Positions 37,000 to 46,084 of a DNA stretch of 60,783 bases are shown here, one piece after another. Location: positions 1-60,783 of IMG/VR virus record IMGVR_UViG_3300042922_000610. The stretch is one strand, 5' to 3'. Origin of the DNA: a virus. The first letter of the stretch is position 1, and every line of letters begins with the position of its first letter. The notes beneath the pieces are model-generated. The model was not told where the DNA came from and ran no database searches. It saw only the letters and a list, made by a program, of their open reading frames with translations. Made by a program: the position numbers and the translations under genes.

Positions 37000-37791
37000 T
37001 TGTCCATGATGGATGATTTATTTGGATGCCCGCCTAGGGCAGCGAATGACAATGTTCGGGATCGCTCTGTCGAGAAGCCACGCGACAGGAGGGCTGAACA
37101 CGAACGGCGTCTAGCGCGATCGCCTGACCGTGTTTGCGAACACTGCGGGGCCGTATTCAAGAAGGTGCAAAAGGACAAGCTGCCTCCGCGATACTGCTCC
37201 AAGGTATGCAGTGGCAGCGCCGGTATGGCCGCTATCCATGCGGGAAGGCTGCCTTGTCCAGTTTCATATTCGGTGTACAGACCGCTGTGCGGGTGTTGCG
37301 GTGTGCGCTTTACCGCATCGAATAGATTGGCACGGTTGTGTTCTGATGAGTGTAGAGCGGAAGACGCGCGCGTAAAGGCTCGCAAGTACGCTGAAGCAAA
37401 CGATAACCGGGACAGATCGGCAAGGCCATGCGCAGAGTGCGGCGACCCATTCATTCCAGAATACGGGAACAAGAAGAGCAAATACTGCTCAGATAACTGC
37501 ATGAAGCGGGCCACTCGACGCGTATCAAAGGGCTTGCGTAAAGCAAGGATGAGGGCAACGATAGTTGAGCCTGTCAATCCCATTGCTGTCTTCGACCGTG
37601 ATGGATGGATGTGCCAACTGTGCGGCGTTGAGACGCCAAGAGAATTGCGCGGAACTTACGACAATGCTGCGCCCGAACTGGACCATGTCGTGCCCCTGTC
37701 AAAGGGTGGCGCTCATACATACGACAACACTCAGTGCTCTTGTCGCGAGTGCAATCAGCGTAAGAGCGACATCATGCCAATGGTCGCGTGA
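37000..37791 (+). CDS. HNH endonuclease with zinc-ribbon N-terminus
   Basis: 263 residues from TTG 37000, the position matching the ATG of copy A (ATG 37006 is an alternative). Three Cys-rich zinc-binding blocks (CEHCGAVF ... CSKVC, CGCCGVRF ... CSDEC, CAECGDPF ... CSDNC) lead to a C-terminal HNH domain (CQLCGVETP ... LDHVVPLSKGG ... CRECNQRKSD). It is not homologous by eye to the HNH gene at 35977, yet shares its RNA leader. Two ANDN peptides occur. Probably a homing or defence-type nuclease inserted between the packaging HNH and terS. Confidence 0.8.
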   Translation: MSMMDDLFGCPPRAANDNVRDRSVEKPRDRRAEHERRLARSPDRVCEHCGAVFKKVQKDKLPPRYCSKVCSGSAGMAAIHAGRLPCPVSYSVYRPLCGCCGVRFTASNRLARLCSDECRAEDARVKARKYAEANDNRDRSARPCAECGDPFIPEYGNKKSKYCSDNCMKRATRRVSKGLRKARMRATIVEPVNPIAVFDRDGWMCQLCGVETPRELRGTYDNAAPELDHVVPLSKGGAHTYDNTQCSCRECNQRKSDIMPMVA

Positions 37792-37794
37792 TTG

Positions 37795-37865
37795 ATGGCC
37801 CCACAAAGGGGAGGGGGTACCGAAGGGTTGCTCGCTTGCCCGGTCGGGGGACCGGCGGGGGCCAT
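37795..37865. other. Candidate cos / packaging site upstream of terS
   Basis: Nested dyads: outer ATGGCCCC (37795-37802) with GGGGCCAT (37858-37865), inner CCGGTC (37840-37845) with GACCGG (37850-37855) around GGGG. The segment is very GC-rich and lies between the HNH genes and terS, where cos is found in many HK97-like phages. A terminator is less likely because the T-run is 9 bases away. The cut position cannot be read from sequence. Confidence 0.4.
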
Positions 37866-37905
37866 TCTTGCACATTTTTTCAATTGAAATGTTGAGGGTA
37901 GGGCG

Positions 37906-38289
37906 ATGGCTAGGCCAAGGACGCCGAAGGCCAAGGCCGAAATCACCGGCCACGCCAGCAAGCAGAAAACAAAGTTTGAGGCCCGCAACGAGCCCACTGT
38001 CGCCGACAGCGTCGGGGAGCCGTTCGACTGGCTAAATGAGTTCGCGCAGAAGGCATGGCGCGAGATTGCATCTGAGGTGCCCTGGCTCAATTCGAGCCAC
38101 CGAGGCCATCTGGCGATTGCCGCAAATATCCGCGGCCGGATGATGAAGGGTGAAGACGTTGGCGTGCAAGCCATGAACCTTCTGCGCCAGTGCTACGGTC
38201 AAATGGGCGCGACGCCGGCTGATGCCAGCAAGGCTGGAGCTAAACCGGATGGCGAAAGCAAAGACCCCGCAGACGAGTTCTTCGACTAG
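37906..38289 (+). CDS. terS: Terminase small subunit
   Basis: 127 residues. Basic N-terminus (MARPRTPKAKAEITGHASKQ), central helical domain (WLNEFAQKAWREIASEVPWL), and acidic C-terminus (DPADEFFD), as in HK97-like small terminases of about this size. It recognises the packaging site and recruits TerL, whose start it overlaps. Confidence 0.78.
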   Translation: MARPRTPKAKAEITGHASKQKTKFEARNEPTVADSVGEPFDWLNEFAQKAWREIASEVPWLNSSHRGHLAIAANIRGRMMKGEDVGVQAMNLLRQCYGQMGATPADASKAGAKPDGESKDPADEFFD

Positions 38290-40198
38290 CGTTCCGGCGC
38301 ATTTTAATCCGACGTATCCGACTGGCCCGGTTGATGAATACGCCGAGGCCGTCCTAAGCGGCACTATCATCGCTGGCCCGCACGTGCGGAACGCATGCCG
38401 ACGTCATCGGGACGATCGCAAGAACGGTCCTGCTCGCGGCATTCACTGGGATCCGGAGGCTGCTGATCGCGTCTTGCGGTTCTTTCCTGCTGTGCTTCGC
38501 CTGAACGGCGGCCAGTTCGAAGGGCGGCCGTTCCATCCGCACATTTCGCAGCAGTTCAAGATTGGCTCCATCTTTGGATGGAAGCGCGTTGAGTCTGACG
38601 GCGCAATCCTGCGCCGCTTCCGTCGCGCTTACATCGAGGAAGGGAAGGGCAACGGCAAGTCGCCTCTGGCGGCCGGCATCGGGCACTACTGCCTCACGGC
38701 TGACGGGGAGGCGGCGGCTGAAATCTATGCTGCGGCGGCCAACAAGGATCAGGCTTTCGTTCTATTTCGCGACGCTGTCGCGATGTACGAGCAGTCGCCT
38801 GCGCTTAAGTCCAAGCTGACGCCATCGGGCGGCAACCCTATCTGGAACCTATCGTATCTGAAGAAGCGATCGTTCTTTCGGCCGATCTCGCGCGAAGGCG
38901 CCCACTCTGGGCCACGTCCATACATCGCACTTTGCGACGAAATCCACGAGCATCCCGATGGCAAGGTCATCGAAATGCTCGAGCGCGGCTTCAAGTTTCG
39001 TCGCCAGCCGCTGCTGTTCATGATTACGAACTCGGGCAGCGATCGGAATTCGATTTGCTGGGACGAGCACCAGCACGCGGTGAAGGTTGCTGCGGGCACG
39101 CAGACGCCCGACGACGATTTCACTTATGTCGGCGAGGTTATCGACGACACCACGTTTTCGTATGTCTGCGCGCTCGACAAGGACGACGATCCGTTCACGG
39201 ATCCGACCTGCTGGCAGAAGGCAAACCCGCTCTTCGGTGTGACGCTGAAGCACGATTACCTTGCTGGCGTCGTCAACCAGGCGAAGGATATCCCGTCTAA
39301 GCGTAACGGAATTCTGCGGCTGCACTTCTGCGTCTGGACGGAGGCCGACACGGCGTGGATTCCTCGGCCCATCCTCGAAAAAGTGATGGTCGACTTCGAC
39401 CCATACGCCGAACACGAAGGCAGGCCAATAACTGCGGCTGGCCTCGATTTGTCGGGCGCGAAGGATTTGACGGCTGCGGCCTTCATTGTTGAGACCGGAA
39501 CCAAGCGCGTGCAGCGCGAGGACGGTACCGAGGCGGACCTGCCAACCTACGATCTATGGATTGAGGCTTGGACGCCGAGAGAGACGATGGATGAGCGGTC
39601 CAAACAGGACCACGTGCCCTATCGCCTCTGGAATGAGACGCATCACCCCGGCACCACATGGCCCTACATCCATGCTCCGGACGGAAAGCGAGTTCGCTAC
39701 GACCATGTTGCTGCACTTTTCGCACGCATCAATACCGAGCATGGTATTGGCGTTTTGGCTTACGATAACTACGCCTTCGACAAGTTCGCGGAAGAGCTCG
39801 ACGCCTATGGCGTGGATATACCGACCGTAAGCCACCCGCAGGGCGGCAAGAAACGCGCGCAGCCATCGGCTGAGAAGGTTGCGGCCGCAGAGGCGGCGGG
39901 CCTGCCGAAGCCGCTAGGGCTTTGGATGCCTGGCAGCGTTTCGGCGCTTGAAACGCTCATCCTTGAGGAGCGCATCAGGCTGCGCAGATCTCCGGTTCTG
40001 CTTGGCGCCTTGATGGGTGTGGCGATCGAAACCGACCCACTTATGGGCAACCAGTGGTTCAGCAAGAAGAAGTCGACGGTTCGCATCGACCCTGCGGTTG
40101 CTGCCGCGATGGCGGTTGGCGCTGCGGTTGATGGGACGCCTGAGCCTGTCTTTGTGGCGAGTCCATGGGACGACCCGGAATTTTCTCTAGCGGCATAG
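38249..40198 (+). CDS. terL: Terminase large subunit
   Basis: 649 residues from ATG 38249. ATPase: Walker A region EEGKGNGKSPLAAG and Walker B YIALCDEIHE. The nuclease domain shows Asp motifs AAGLDLSGAKDLTAAAF and GVLAYDNYAFDKF. This is the HK97/lambda-cos type of large terminase that cuts and pumps DNA into proheads. Overlaps terS by 41 bp. Confidence 0.93.
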   Translation: MAKAKTPQTSSSTSVPAHFNPTYPTGPVDEYAEAVLSGTIIAGPHVRNACRRHRDDRKNGPARGIHWDPEAADRVLRFFPAVLRLNGGQFEGRPFHPHISQQFKIGSIFGWKRVESDGAILRRFRRAYIEEGKGNGKSPLAAGIGHYCLTADGEAAAEIYAAAANKDQAFVLFRDAVAMYEQSPALKSKLTPSGGNPIWNLSYLKKRSFFRPISREGAHSGPRPYIALCDEIHEHPDGKVIEMLERGFKFRRQPLLFMITNSGSDRNSICWDEHQHAVKVAAGTQTPDDDFTYVGEVIDDTTFSYVCALDKDDDPFTDPTCWQKANPLFGVTLKHDYLAGVVNQAKDIPSKRNGILRLHFCVWTEADTAWIPRPILEKVMVDFDPYAEHEGRPITAAGLDLSGAKDLTAAAFIVETGTKRVQREDGTEADLPTYDLWIEAWTPRETMDERSKQDHVPYRLWNETHHPGTTWPYIHAPDGKRVRYDHVAALFARINTEHGIGVLAYDNYAFDKFAEELDAYGVDIPTVSHPQGGKKRAQPSAEKVAAAEAAGLPKPLGLWMPGSVSALETLILEERIRLRRSPVLLGALMGVAIETDPLMGNQWFSKKKSTVRIDPAVAAAMAVGAAVDGTPEPVFVASPWDDPEFSLAA

Positions 40199-40206
40199 GA
40201 GGCCGT

Positions 40207-41493
40207 ATGAAGTGGCCATTTAGCCGCCAAACGGCGAACAATGCGTCGGAATCGCGCGCAAGTCCGGAAACCGAGACAGTTCCGGTAAGCGCCGAGAATT
40301 TCCTCGCATTCTTCGGTGTTCAGTCTGGCAATCTGCCTAATGTGACGATCGACACGGCGCTGAATGTGCCGGCGGTTTTCGCTGCCGTCGCATTCTTGTC
40401 GCGCACGTTGGCTGCCCTCCCGCGTCATGCCTATCGGGACACGAAGGGCGGCGCAAAACGCGTCGGCGGTAAGCTCGAGACGGTCGTCAACATCGCCCCG
40501 AACGACATTATGGGGTCGTTCAAGTTCTGGCAGTACTTCTGGCAGCAGGTGTTTTCCGGCGGGCGCGGTCTGGCCTGGATTGAGCGGACGCCGCAGGGCA
40601 TTGACGCGCTGTGGCCGATGGATCCATCCAAGACAAACATCAAGCGCGTCGGCTTCACCGTCACTTATGAGTTTGACGGCAAGACCTACCCGGCTCGCGA
40701 TGTCATTGACGTCCCGTTCATGCTGCAGACCGACGGCCTGAAGCACTACGGGCCGATCACGAAGGCAGCCAAGGCTATTCAGCTTGCGTTGGCAATGAAC
40801 GACTACGGCAGCAATTTCTTTGCAGGCGGCGGCGTTCCACCGCTTGCGCTTAAAGGTCCGCTGCCGACTGGCGCTGAGGCCATGAAGCGCGCGCAGGCGG
40901 ACATTAAGCGCTCCGTCGACGCCGCGAAGAACGCAAACGAGCCGATCTTCCCTATACCGCCTGGCTATGATCTCGACCCGGTAGGGCTGGATCCTGCCAA
41001 GGGGCAGATGATCGAGGCTCGCCGCTTCCAAGTCGAAGAAATCGCGCGAGTTTGGCAGTTGCCTCCTGTGTTCCTGCAGGATCTCAGCCGCGCGACGTTC
41101 AGCAACGTAGAGCAGCAAGACCTGCACCTCGTCAAGCACCTTATCGGCCAGTGGGCCAAGGCGCTTGAGGATGAAATGAATCTAAAGATGTTCGGCCGCG
41201 GCAATAGCGGCCGCTACATCGAGCATGCGTTGGATGGGCTCATGCGAGGCGACTTCAAGAGCCGCATTGAAGGCATCGCGAGGGCGATTCAGACTGCGCA
41301 GATGACGCCGAATGAGGCGCGCGCACTCGAGAACCGACCGGCAATGCCGAACGGCAACGATCTGCTTGTGCAAGGGGCTACCGTGCCCCTTGGCTCGCAG
41401 CCGACGAATGCGGTGCAAGGTGGATCTTCATCAGCGGATGAAGAGCCTCTGACCGCCAACGACAATCAAGAAGACGAGGCGGAAGCCGCATGA
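40207..41493 (+). CDS. Portal protein (HK97 family)
   Basis: 428 residues. ATG 40207 follows AGGAGG. The portal core (NVPAVFAAVAFLSRTLAALP, GLAWIERTPQG, ARRFQVEEIARVWQLPPVFL, ATFSNVEQQDLHLVKH) is typical. The dodecameric ring forms the DNA channel at the head vertex. ANDN near the acidic C-terminus. Confidence 0.93.
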   Translation: MKWPFSRQTANNASESRASPETETVPVSAENFLAFFGVQSGNLPNVTIDTALNVPAVFAAVAFLSRTLAALPRHAYRDTKGGAKRVGGKLETVVNIAPNDIMGSFKFWQYFWQQVFSGGRGLAWIERTPQGIDALWPMDPSKTNIKRVGFTVTYEFDGKTYPARDVIDVPFMLQTDGLKHYGPITKAAKAIQLALAMNDYGSNFFAGGGVPPLALKGPLPTGAEAMKRAQADIKRSVDAAKNANEPIFPIPPGYDLDPVGLDPAKGQMIEARRFQVEEIARVWQLPPVFLQDLSRATFSNVEQQDLHLVKHLIGQWAKALEDEMNLKMFGRGNSGRYIEHALDGLMRGDFKSRIEGIARAIQTAQMTPNEARALENRPAMPNGNDLLVQGATVPLGSQPTNAVQGGSSSADEEPLTANDNQEDEAEAA

Positions 41494-42134
41494 GTGAATT
41501 CGAGAAGCGCATTGCGCAGCAGGTTGAGCTGCGCGCCGACGAGAGCGGCGTTACGACGCTCACTGGCTACGCTGCCGTGTTCAATTCGCCCACGGATATT
41601 GGCGGATATTTCACGGAGCAGATAGCTCCTGGTGCCTTCGCCGACACCATCAAGGGTGACGTCCGCTGCCTGTTCAATCATCAGAGCGGCAATGTTCTTG
41701 GGCGCACCAAGAGCAGCACGTTGCGGCTCTGGGAGGACGAGCACGGCCTGCGGTTTGAAGTCGATCTTCCCGATACTGCTCTCGGCAGAGATGTCGGTAC
41801 GCTGGTTAAGCGCGGCGACGTGAGCGGATGCTCATTCGACTTCAGGGCGCTAAAGCAGTCCTGGGATGACACCGTCGACCCGCCCAAGCGCACGCTGGAG
41901 AAGGTCGAAATCAGTGAGGTTTCGATCGTTACGTTTCCGGCTTACGCGGACACCACGGTCGGCGTGCGCTCGCTAGAGGCCATCCGCGCAGAGGCTGAGG
42001 AAGCCAAGGCGGAGGAGAGGCGCAAGGCCGACAACGCAGTTGCCGCGGCACGGCGTGTAGCCAGCAAGCGCGCAGCAATGGAGCAAAAGTTTCGGGGCAT
42101 CCAGTCGCTGAGCGACGGGCAGGACGCCTCGTAG
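41490..42134 (+). CDS. Prohead maturation protease (HK97 family)
   Basis: 214 residues. LTGYAAVFNSPTDIGGYFTE, the catalytic-region VRCLFNHQSGNVLGR (His) and EISEVSIVTFPAY (Ser) match HK97-type prohead proteases. It removes the scaffold-like N-terminus of the capsid protein. ATGA overlap with the portal gene. Confidence 0.9.
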   Translation: MSEFEKRIAQQVELRADESGVTTLTGYAAVFNSPTDIGGYFTEQIAPGAFADTIKGDVRCLFNHQSGNVLGRTKSSTLRLWEDEHGLRFEVDLPDTALGRDVGTLVKRGDVSGCSFDFRALKQSWDDTVDPPKRTLEKVEISEVSIVTFPAYADTTVGVRSLEAIRAEAEEAKAEERRKADNAVAAARRVASKRAAMEQKFRGIQSLSDGQDAS

Positions 42135-42209
42135 TCACCCGGCAGAGCCGGAGGGCATGGACGATCGTCCTGCCATTTCACCAAAAACCACCACAGATTG
42201 GAGATCAGC

Positions 42210-43475
42210 ATGTCCCTTACCGACCTGCAGGAGAAGCGCGGCCGTCTTATGACGCAGGCCCGCGAAGCCCTGAACGAAATCACCGCCAACACCGACGAAG
42301 CCCGCTCCGCCGAACTCGATGCTCGCCACGACGCAATCATGGCCGACTTCGACAAGATCGAGAAGCAGATTGAGCGCGAAGAGCGTCAGGCTGCCATCGA
42401 GGCTCGCTTTGCCGAGCGCCAGAAGGAAAAGCGCCCGGTTGCCGACTCTGAGGCCCGCGGCCAGGACGTCGGCGAGAAGAAGGAATATCGTGAGGTATTC
42501 TACAAGTTCCTCGCCAGCGGCGCAGACCTCGGCGAGCTCGAAGCTGAAGAACGCGCCGTCCTGAAGGCTGGCGTTCAGTCTGCCAAGGAATTCCGCATGC
42601 AGACGACCGGCACGAATACTGCCGGCGGATACACGGTTCCGGTTGAGCTCGCCGACTTCATTGTGAAGTCGATGAAGGACTGGGGGCCCATGTACAATGA
42701 AGACATCGCTACCGTCATCTCGACGAGCTCCGGCAACATCATCAACATCCCGACCGTTGATGACACGGCCGTAACTGCCGTCGCGCACACCGAAGGCACT
42801 GCTCTTACTGACGATGGTGGCAAGGACGCGACTTTCGGCCAGAAGCAGCTTGGCGCTTACGTCTACGACACCGAGTTCGTCAAGTTCTCGATGGAGCTGG
42901 CTCAGGATTCCATCTTCAACATGGAGTCGCTGCTCGGAGCACTTCTCGGTGAACGTCTCGGCCGCATTGCCAACAACCAGCTGACGGTCGGCGACGGCAC
43001 TGGCGACCCGAACGGCGTCGTTACCGCTTCCTCGCTCGGCAAGACTGCAGCCGCTGCCGCTGCTCTGGCATCCGACGAGCTCATTGACCTGCTGCACTCG
43101 GTCAACGCGGCTTACCGCCGTTCGCCGAAGGCTCGCTGGATGTTCGCTGACACCACGCTCGCGGCTATCCGCAAGCTGAAGGACGGTCAGAACAACTACC
43201 TCTGGCAGATGGGCAACGTTCAGACGGGCGAACCCGGCACGCTGCTCGGCTATCGCTACGAGATCAACGACGACGTTCCGGCGATCGCTGCTTCGGCTAA
43301 GCCGGTTATCTTCGGCGATTTCTCGAAGTACTTCGTTCGCAAGGTTGGCTCGCCGGTCATCGGCGTTCTGCGTGAGCGCTTCTGGCCGGATCTCGGAATT
43401 GCCGGCCTCATCCGCTTCGACGGCGAGCTCGGCGACACCGCGGCGGTGAAGCACCTTGTAATGGCTGCTGCCTAA
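42210..43475 (+). CDS. Major capsid protein (HK97 fold)
   Basis: 421 residues. The first about 120 residues are a charged coiled-coil delta domain that acts as scaffold. The mature part begins around TTGTNTAGGYTVPVELADFI and contains the capsid core (FVKFSMELAQDSIFNMESLL, LTVGDGTGDPNGVV, VNAAYRRSPKARWMF, LGYRYEINDDVP). ATG 42210 has a GGAG site in an ACCACCACAGATTGGAGAT leader. Confidence 0.94.
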   Translation: MSLTDLQEKRGRLMTQAREALNEITANTDEARSAELDARHDAIMADFDKIEKQIEREERQAAIEARFAERQKEKRPVADSEARGQDVGEKKEYREVFYKFLASGADLGELEAEERAVLKAGVQSAKEFRMQTTGTNTAGGYTVPVELADFIVKSMKDWGPMYNEDIATVISTSSGNIINIPTVDDTAVTAVAHTEGTALTDDGGKDATFGQKQLGAYVYDTEFVKFSMELAQDSIFNMESLLGALLGERLGRIANNQLTVGDGTGDPNGVVTASSLGKTAAAAAALASDELIDLLHSVNAAYRRSPKARWMFADTTLAAIRKLKDGQNNYLWQMGNVQTGEPGTLLGYRYEINDDVPAIAASAKPVIFGDFSKYFVRKVGSPVIGVLRERFWPDLGIAGLIRFDGELGDTAAVKHLVMAAA

Positions 43476-43520
43476 TTTTGGATGGCGGGCTTCGGCCCGC
43501 CTCCTACCTTGGGAGATGTC

Positions 43521-43751
43521 ATGAAAATCAAGATGTTGGTCAGCCTAGCTGGCACTGAATATTCGCTTGGTCCTGGCGATGAGCGTGACTTTCCGCAGAA
43601 CGAAGCGATTCGGCTGATCGACGCTGGCTACGCCGTTCCGGTTGCTGAGGAAAAGACAGAGCGCGCAGTCGCGCAGCCTGCCGCAGAGAGGCGCAAGAAG
43701 GGCAAGGCTGATGTGGTATCCAACGAAAATAACGATCCCGGCGACGAGTGA
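43521..43751 (+). CDS. Small head-region protein
   Basis: 76 residues. N-terminal KIKMLVSLAGTEYSLGPGDE with EAIRLIDAGYAVPV is a common small domain between capsid and connector genes. The tail is charged. Function unknown; possibly a head assembly accessory. Confidence 0.65.
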   Translation: MKIKMLVSLAGTEYSLGPGDERDFPQNEAIRLIDAGYAVPVAEEKTERAVAQPAAERRKKGKADVVSNENNDPGDE

Positions 43752-44256
43752 GCCGGTCACGACCGCAGACGCAAAGCGTCGTCTGCGCATAGATTTTAGT
43801 GACGACGACGCCGACATCGACTTGATGATCGAATCGGCGCGCGATCACGCAGAAAAATACTGCAATACGCGCTTCGCGACACAAACCGTTGAGATGAAGT
43901 GCGACGGTTTCTGTGATCTCGAACGGCTACCAGAAGCGCCAATTTCGTCGATCACTTCCATCTCATACGTCGACACCGACGGCGCTACGCAGACGCTGGC
44001 GACCAGCGTTTACGAACTGCGGAACGACGGGCTAGAGGCGGCGATCGTCACGAAATATGGCCAGCAGTGGCCAGCGATCCAGCCTGGCTCGCGCATCACC
44101 GTGACTGCGGTTGTCGGTTACGCAGAGGCTCCTGCGGCCGTGAAGCACGCAATCCTGCTGTTTATCGCTGATGCCTACGAGGTTCGCGAGAACGCGAAAA
44201 TTGACGATTGGACGGCGTTTGACGCCCTCCTGACAAATTTTAGACGCGGCGCGTAG
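43711..44256 (+). CDS. Head-tail connector protein (gp6-like)
   Basis: 181 residues from ATG 43711. AKRRLRIDFSDDDADIDLMI, then ARDHAEKYCNTRFATQTVEM is the hallmark of gp6/phiE125 gp8-type connectors that attach below the portal. Overlaps the preceding gene by 41 bp. Confidence 0.85.
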   Translation: MWYPTKITIPATSEPVTTADAKRRLRIDFSDDDADIDLMIESARDHAEKYCNTRFATQTVEMKCDGFCDLERLPEAPISSITSISYVDTDGATQTLATSVYELRNDGLEAAIVTKYGQQWPAIQPGSRITVTAVVGYAEAPAAVKHAILLFIADAYEVRENAKIDDWTAFDALLTNFRRGA

Positions 44257-44273
44257 GCCGCAGAGGGATTCAT

Positions 44274-44690
44274 ATGGCAGACCTTACGATCACCGCTGCG
44301 AACGTAGTCGCAGGCTCCGGCGCACGCGTTGAGCACGGCACAGCGGGCGCAACAATCACGGCTGGGCAGGTTGTCTATCTGGACAGCACCACGACGGGCA
44401 AGTGGCAACTTGCCGACAACAACTCCGCGACAGCAGCCGTTCGCTCGCCCCGCGGCATCGCGCTCAACGGCGCTTCGCTGAATCAGCCTATCGCTGTTCA
44501 GACCGACGGCCCGCTTACAATCGGCGCGACGCTTACTGCCGGCGTGGCCTATTACCTCAGCGACACGCCTGGCGGTATTTGCCCGGTTGCCGATCTCACC
44601 TCTGGCGAATATCCGACCCTGCTCGGGCTTGCGACGTCCACGTCGGTGCTTGATGTCGACATCCAGAATAGCGGCGTGGCTCTGGCTTAA
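44274..44690 (+). CDS. Putative head decoration or minor head protein
   Basis: 138 residues, Ala/Thr/Gly-rich and beta-rich (ITAGQVVYLDSTTTGKWQLA, TLTAGVAYYLSDTPGGICPV). Sequence style and location between connector and adaptor genes suggest a capsid decoration protein or spike. No catalytic motif. Confidence 0.6.
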   Translation: MADLTITAANVVAGSGARVEHGTAGATITAGQVVYLDSTTTGKWQLADNNSATAAVRSPRGIALNGASLNQPIAVQTDGPLTIGATLTAGVAYYLSDTPGGICPVADLTSGEYPTLLGLATSTSVLDVDIQNSGVALA

Positions 44691-44692
44691 TC

Positions 44693-45040
44693 ATGGCCAA
44701 GGGAGGCGCTGGCAAACTGCAGGAGCGCGTCTCCCTTTTCAAGCGGGGCGAGCTCGACGATGGGTATGGCAACACCGTAACAGATTGGATTCTGCAATTC
44801 GAGGCGGCCGCGAGTTACACGCATCTGAAGGGCGGCGAGGCTGTCATGGCATCGCGCTTGGCGAACAAACATCCGGTTGCTGTGCGCCTTCGGAGCAGCG
44901 CAGCCGCTCGGCAGATCACGGCCGATTGGAAAGTGACCGACAAGCGGACTGGCGTTGAATACGCCATTCACGACGTCACGCACGACGCCGATCGAGCTTA
45001 CATCGATCTTCTTTGCGAGTCGGGGGTGGCCATTGGTTAA
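44693..45040 (+). CDS. Head-tail adaptor / head closure protein
   Basis: 115 residues: KLQERVSLFKRGELDDGYGN, then ITADWKVTDKRTGVEYAIHD and VTHDADRAYIDLLCESGVAI. Pattern and place match SPP1 gp16-like / HK97 closure proteins, which seal the head and join the tail. Confidence 0.8.
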   Translation: MAKGGAGKLQERVSLFKRGELDDGYGNTVTDWILQFEAAASYTHLKGGEAVMASRLANKHPVAVRLRSSAAARQITADWKVTDKRTGVEYAIHDVTHDADRAYIDLLCESGVAIG

Positions 45041-45449
45041 GGGCGTCCGAGAGCTGAACAAGGCAGTCGCCGCCATGCCGAAGCGCGTCGAGAATGCGGC
45101 GCGCAAGGCGATGGAAAAGGGCGCCGACGAACTTGTCGCGATGATGAAGCGGTTGGTTCCCGTAGACAGCGGCGATCTTCGCAATAGCATCGCGTGGAAG
45201 TGGGGCGAGCCCCCGAAGGGCGCGATTGTCTTAGCCGAGAGCGCGCCGACCGAACGCGGCCTAAAAATCACCGTTTACGCAACTGATTTTAAGGCTCGCT
45301 GGATCGAATTTGGCACCGTGAAGATGGGCGCGCAGCCGTTCTTCTTCCCTTCGTATCGGTCACTGCGCAAGCGCATTCGTTCAAGAATCCAGCGCGAGAT
45401 GAAAAAAGCCATCAAGTTCGTTGGTCCGGTCACGCAGGGTGAAACATGA
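45033..45449 (+). CDS. Tail completion protein (HK97 gp10-like)
   Basis: 138 residues from TTG 45033 (ATG 45075 would remove 14 residues). ARKAMEKGADELVAMMKRLV, PVDSGDLRNSIAWKWGEPPK and ARWIEFGTVKMGAQPFFFPS are characteristic of HK97 gp10 family proteins. Acts at the head-proximal tail end. Overlaps genes on both sides. Confidence 0.82.
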   Translation: MVKGVRELNKAVAAMPKRVENAARKAMEKGADELVAMMKRLVPVDSGDLRNSIAWKWGEPPKGAIVLAESAPTERGLKITVYATDFKARWIEFGTVKMGAQPFFFPSYRSLRKRIRSRIQREMKKAIKFVGPVTQGET

Positions 45450-45853
45450 GCGCGTCAGCCGAACTGCAAAAGTTGCTATTCGACACGCTGCGCAACGACG
45501 CGGCGGTCATGGCCATCGCTGGCGGAGTTTACGACCGCGTGCCCGCCTCGCCGTATGGGACTCGCACCGCCTATATTTCGTTCGGCCCGTCCGACGTCGT
45601 TGACGACAGCGCCGAGTGTATCAGCGCGGGTGAGCATACGTTCCAATTGGACGTATGGTCCAAGGCGGTTGGCCAGGTCGAGGCCAAGAGGCTTGTGGAC
45701 CTGATTTACAAGGCGCTGCACGAGCAAGACCTGACGCTTACCGAAAACGCGCTGGCAGAAATCCGCGTCGACTTTCGACGGGTGTTTCTAGATCCAGACG
45801 GACTGACGACGCACGGCGTCGTGACGGTGACGGCCAGCATCGAGGAAGCGTGA
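45446..45853 (+). CDS. Tail terminator / completion protein (DUF3168)
   Basis: 135 residues. LQKLLFDTLRNDAAVMAIAG, VYDRVPASPYGTRTAYISFG and GEHTFQLDVWSK match DUF3168, the tail-terminator-like proteins that cap the growing tail tube. Confidence 0.82.
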   Translation: MSASAELQKLLFDTLRNDAAVMAIAGGVYDRVPASPYGTRTAYISFGPSDVVDDSAECISAGEHTFQLDVWSKAVGQVEAKRLVDLIYKALHEQDLTLTENALAEIRVDFRRVFLDPDGLTTHGVVTVTASIEEA

Positions 45854-46035
45854 TGGCCTGGATGATTGTTCACCGCGATGTGAACTGGAGCCGGCCAAAA
45901 TCCAAACTCAGCTTCAACGCCAAACCGAAGTCCGAGCCGCAATCGTGGCCTCGAGATTTTGTTGAATACGCCGCCTCCACAGGACGAGCGACCAAGGTGC
46001 CGCCTCCAAGGCGGAAATCCAAAACGGGCGCGTAG
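45853..46035 (+). CDS. Small basic tail-region protein
   Basis: 60 residues, basic, no recognised domain (NWSRPKSKLSFNAKPKSEPQ). ATG 45853 overlaps the previous stop. Lies just before a short terminator-like hairpin. Function unknown. Confidence 0.5.
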   Translation: MAWMIVHRDVNWSRPKSKLSFNAKPKSEPQSWPRDFVEYAASTGRATKVPPPRRKSKTGA

Positions 46036-46049
46036 CCCACTACCAAACG

Positions 46050-46071
46050 GCCGCCACTGAGCGGCTTTTTT
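46050..46071 (+). terminator. Weak intrinsic terminator before the tail tube gene
   Basis: A 5-bp stem GCCGC/GCGGC with a 6-nt loop, followed by six T. Probably only partial, as the tail operon continues 14 bp later; it may lower readthrough. Confidence 0.5.
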
Positions 46072-46084
46072 ATTGGAGAAATCA

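Noticed and set aside
35881-37791. HEARO/IscB-type element (RNA plus HNH gene)
   Set aside because: The proteins lack a RuvC domain and are far shorter than IscB; the leader is shorter and differently folded than omega RNA. Only the general RNA-plus-HNH theme is shared.
39805-41139. 444-codon minus-strand frame opposite terL and portal
   Set aside because: Shadow of GC-rich coding sequence; the plus-strand terminase and portal domains are unambiguous.
42135-43454. 439-codon minus-strand frame opposite the capsid gene
   Set aside because: Antisense shadow of the major capsid gene.
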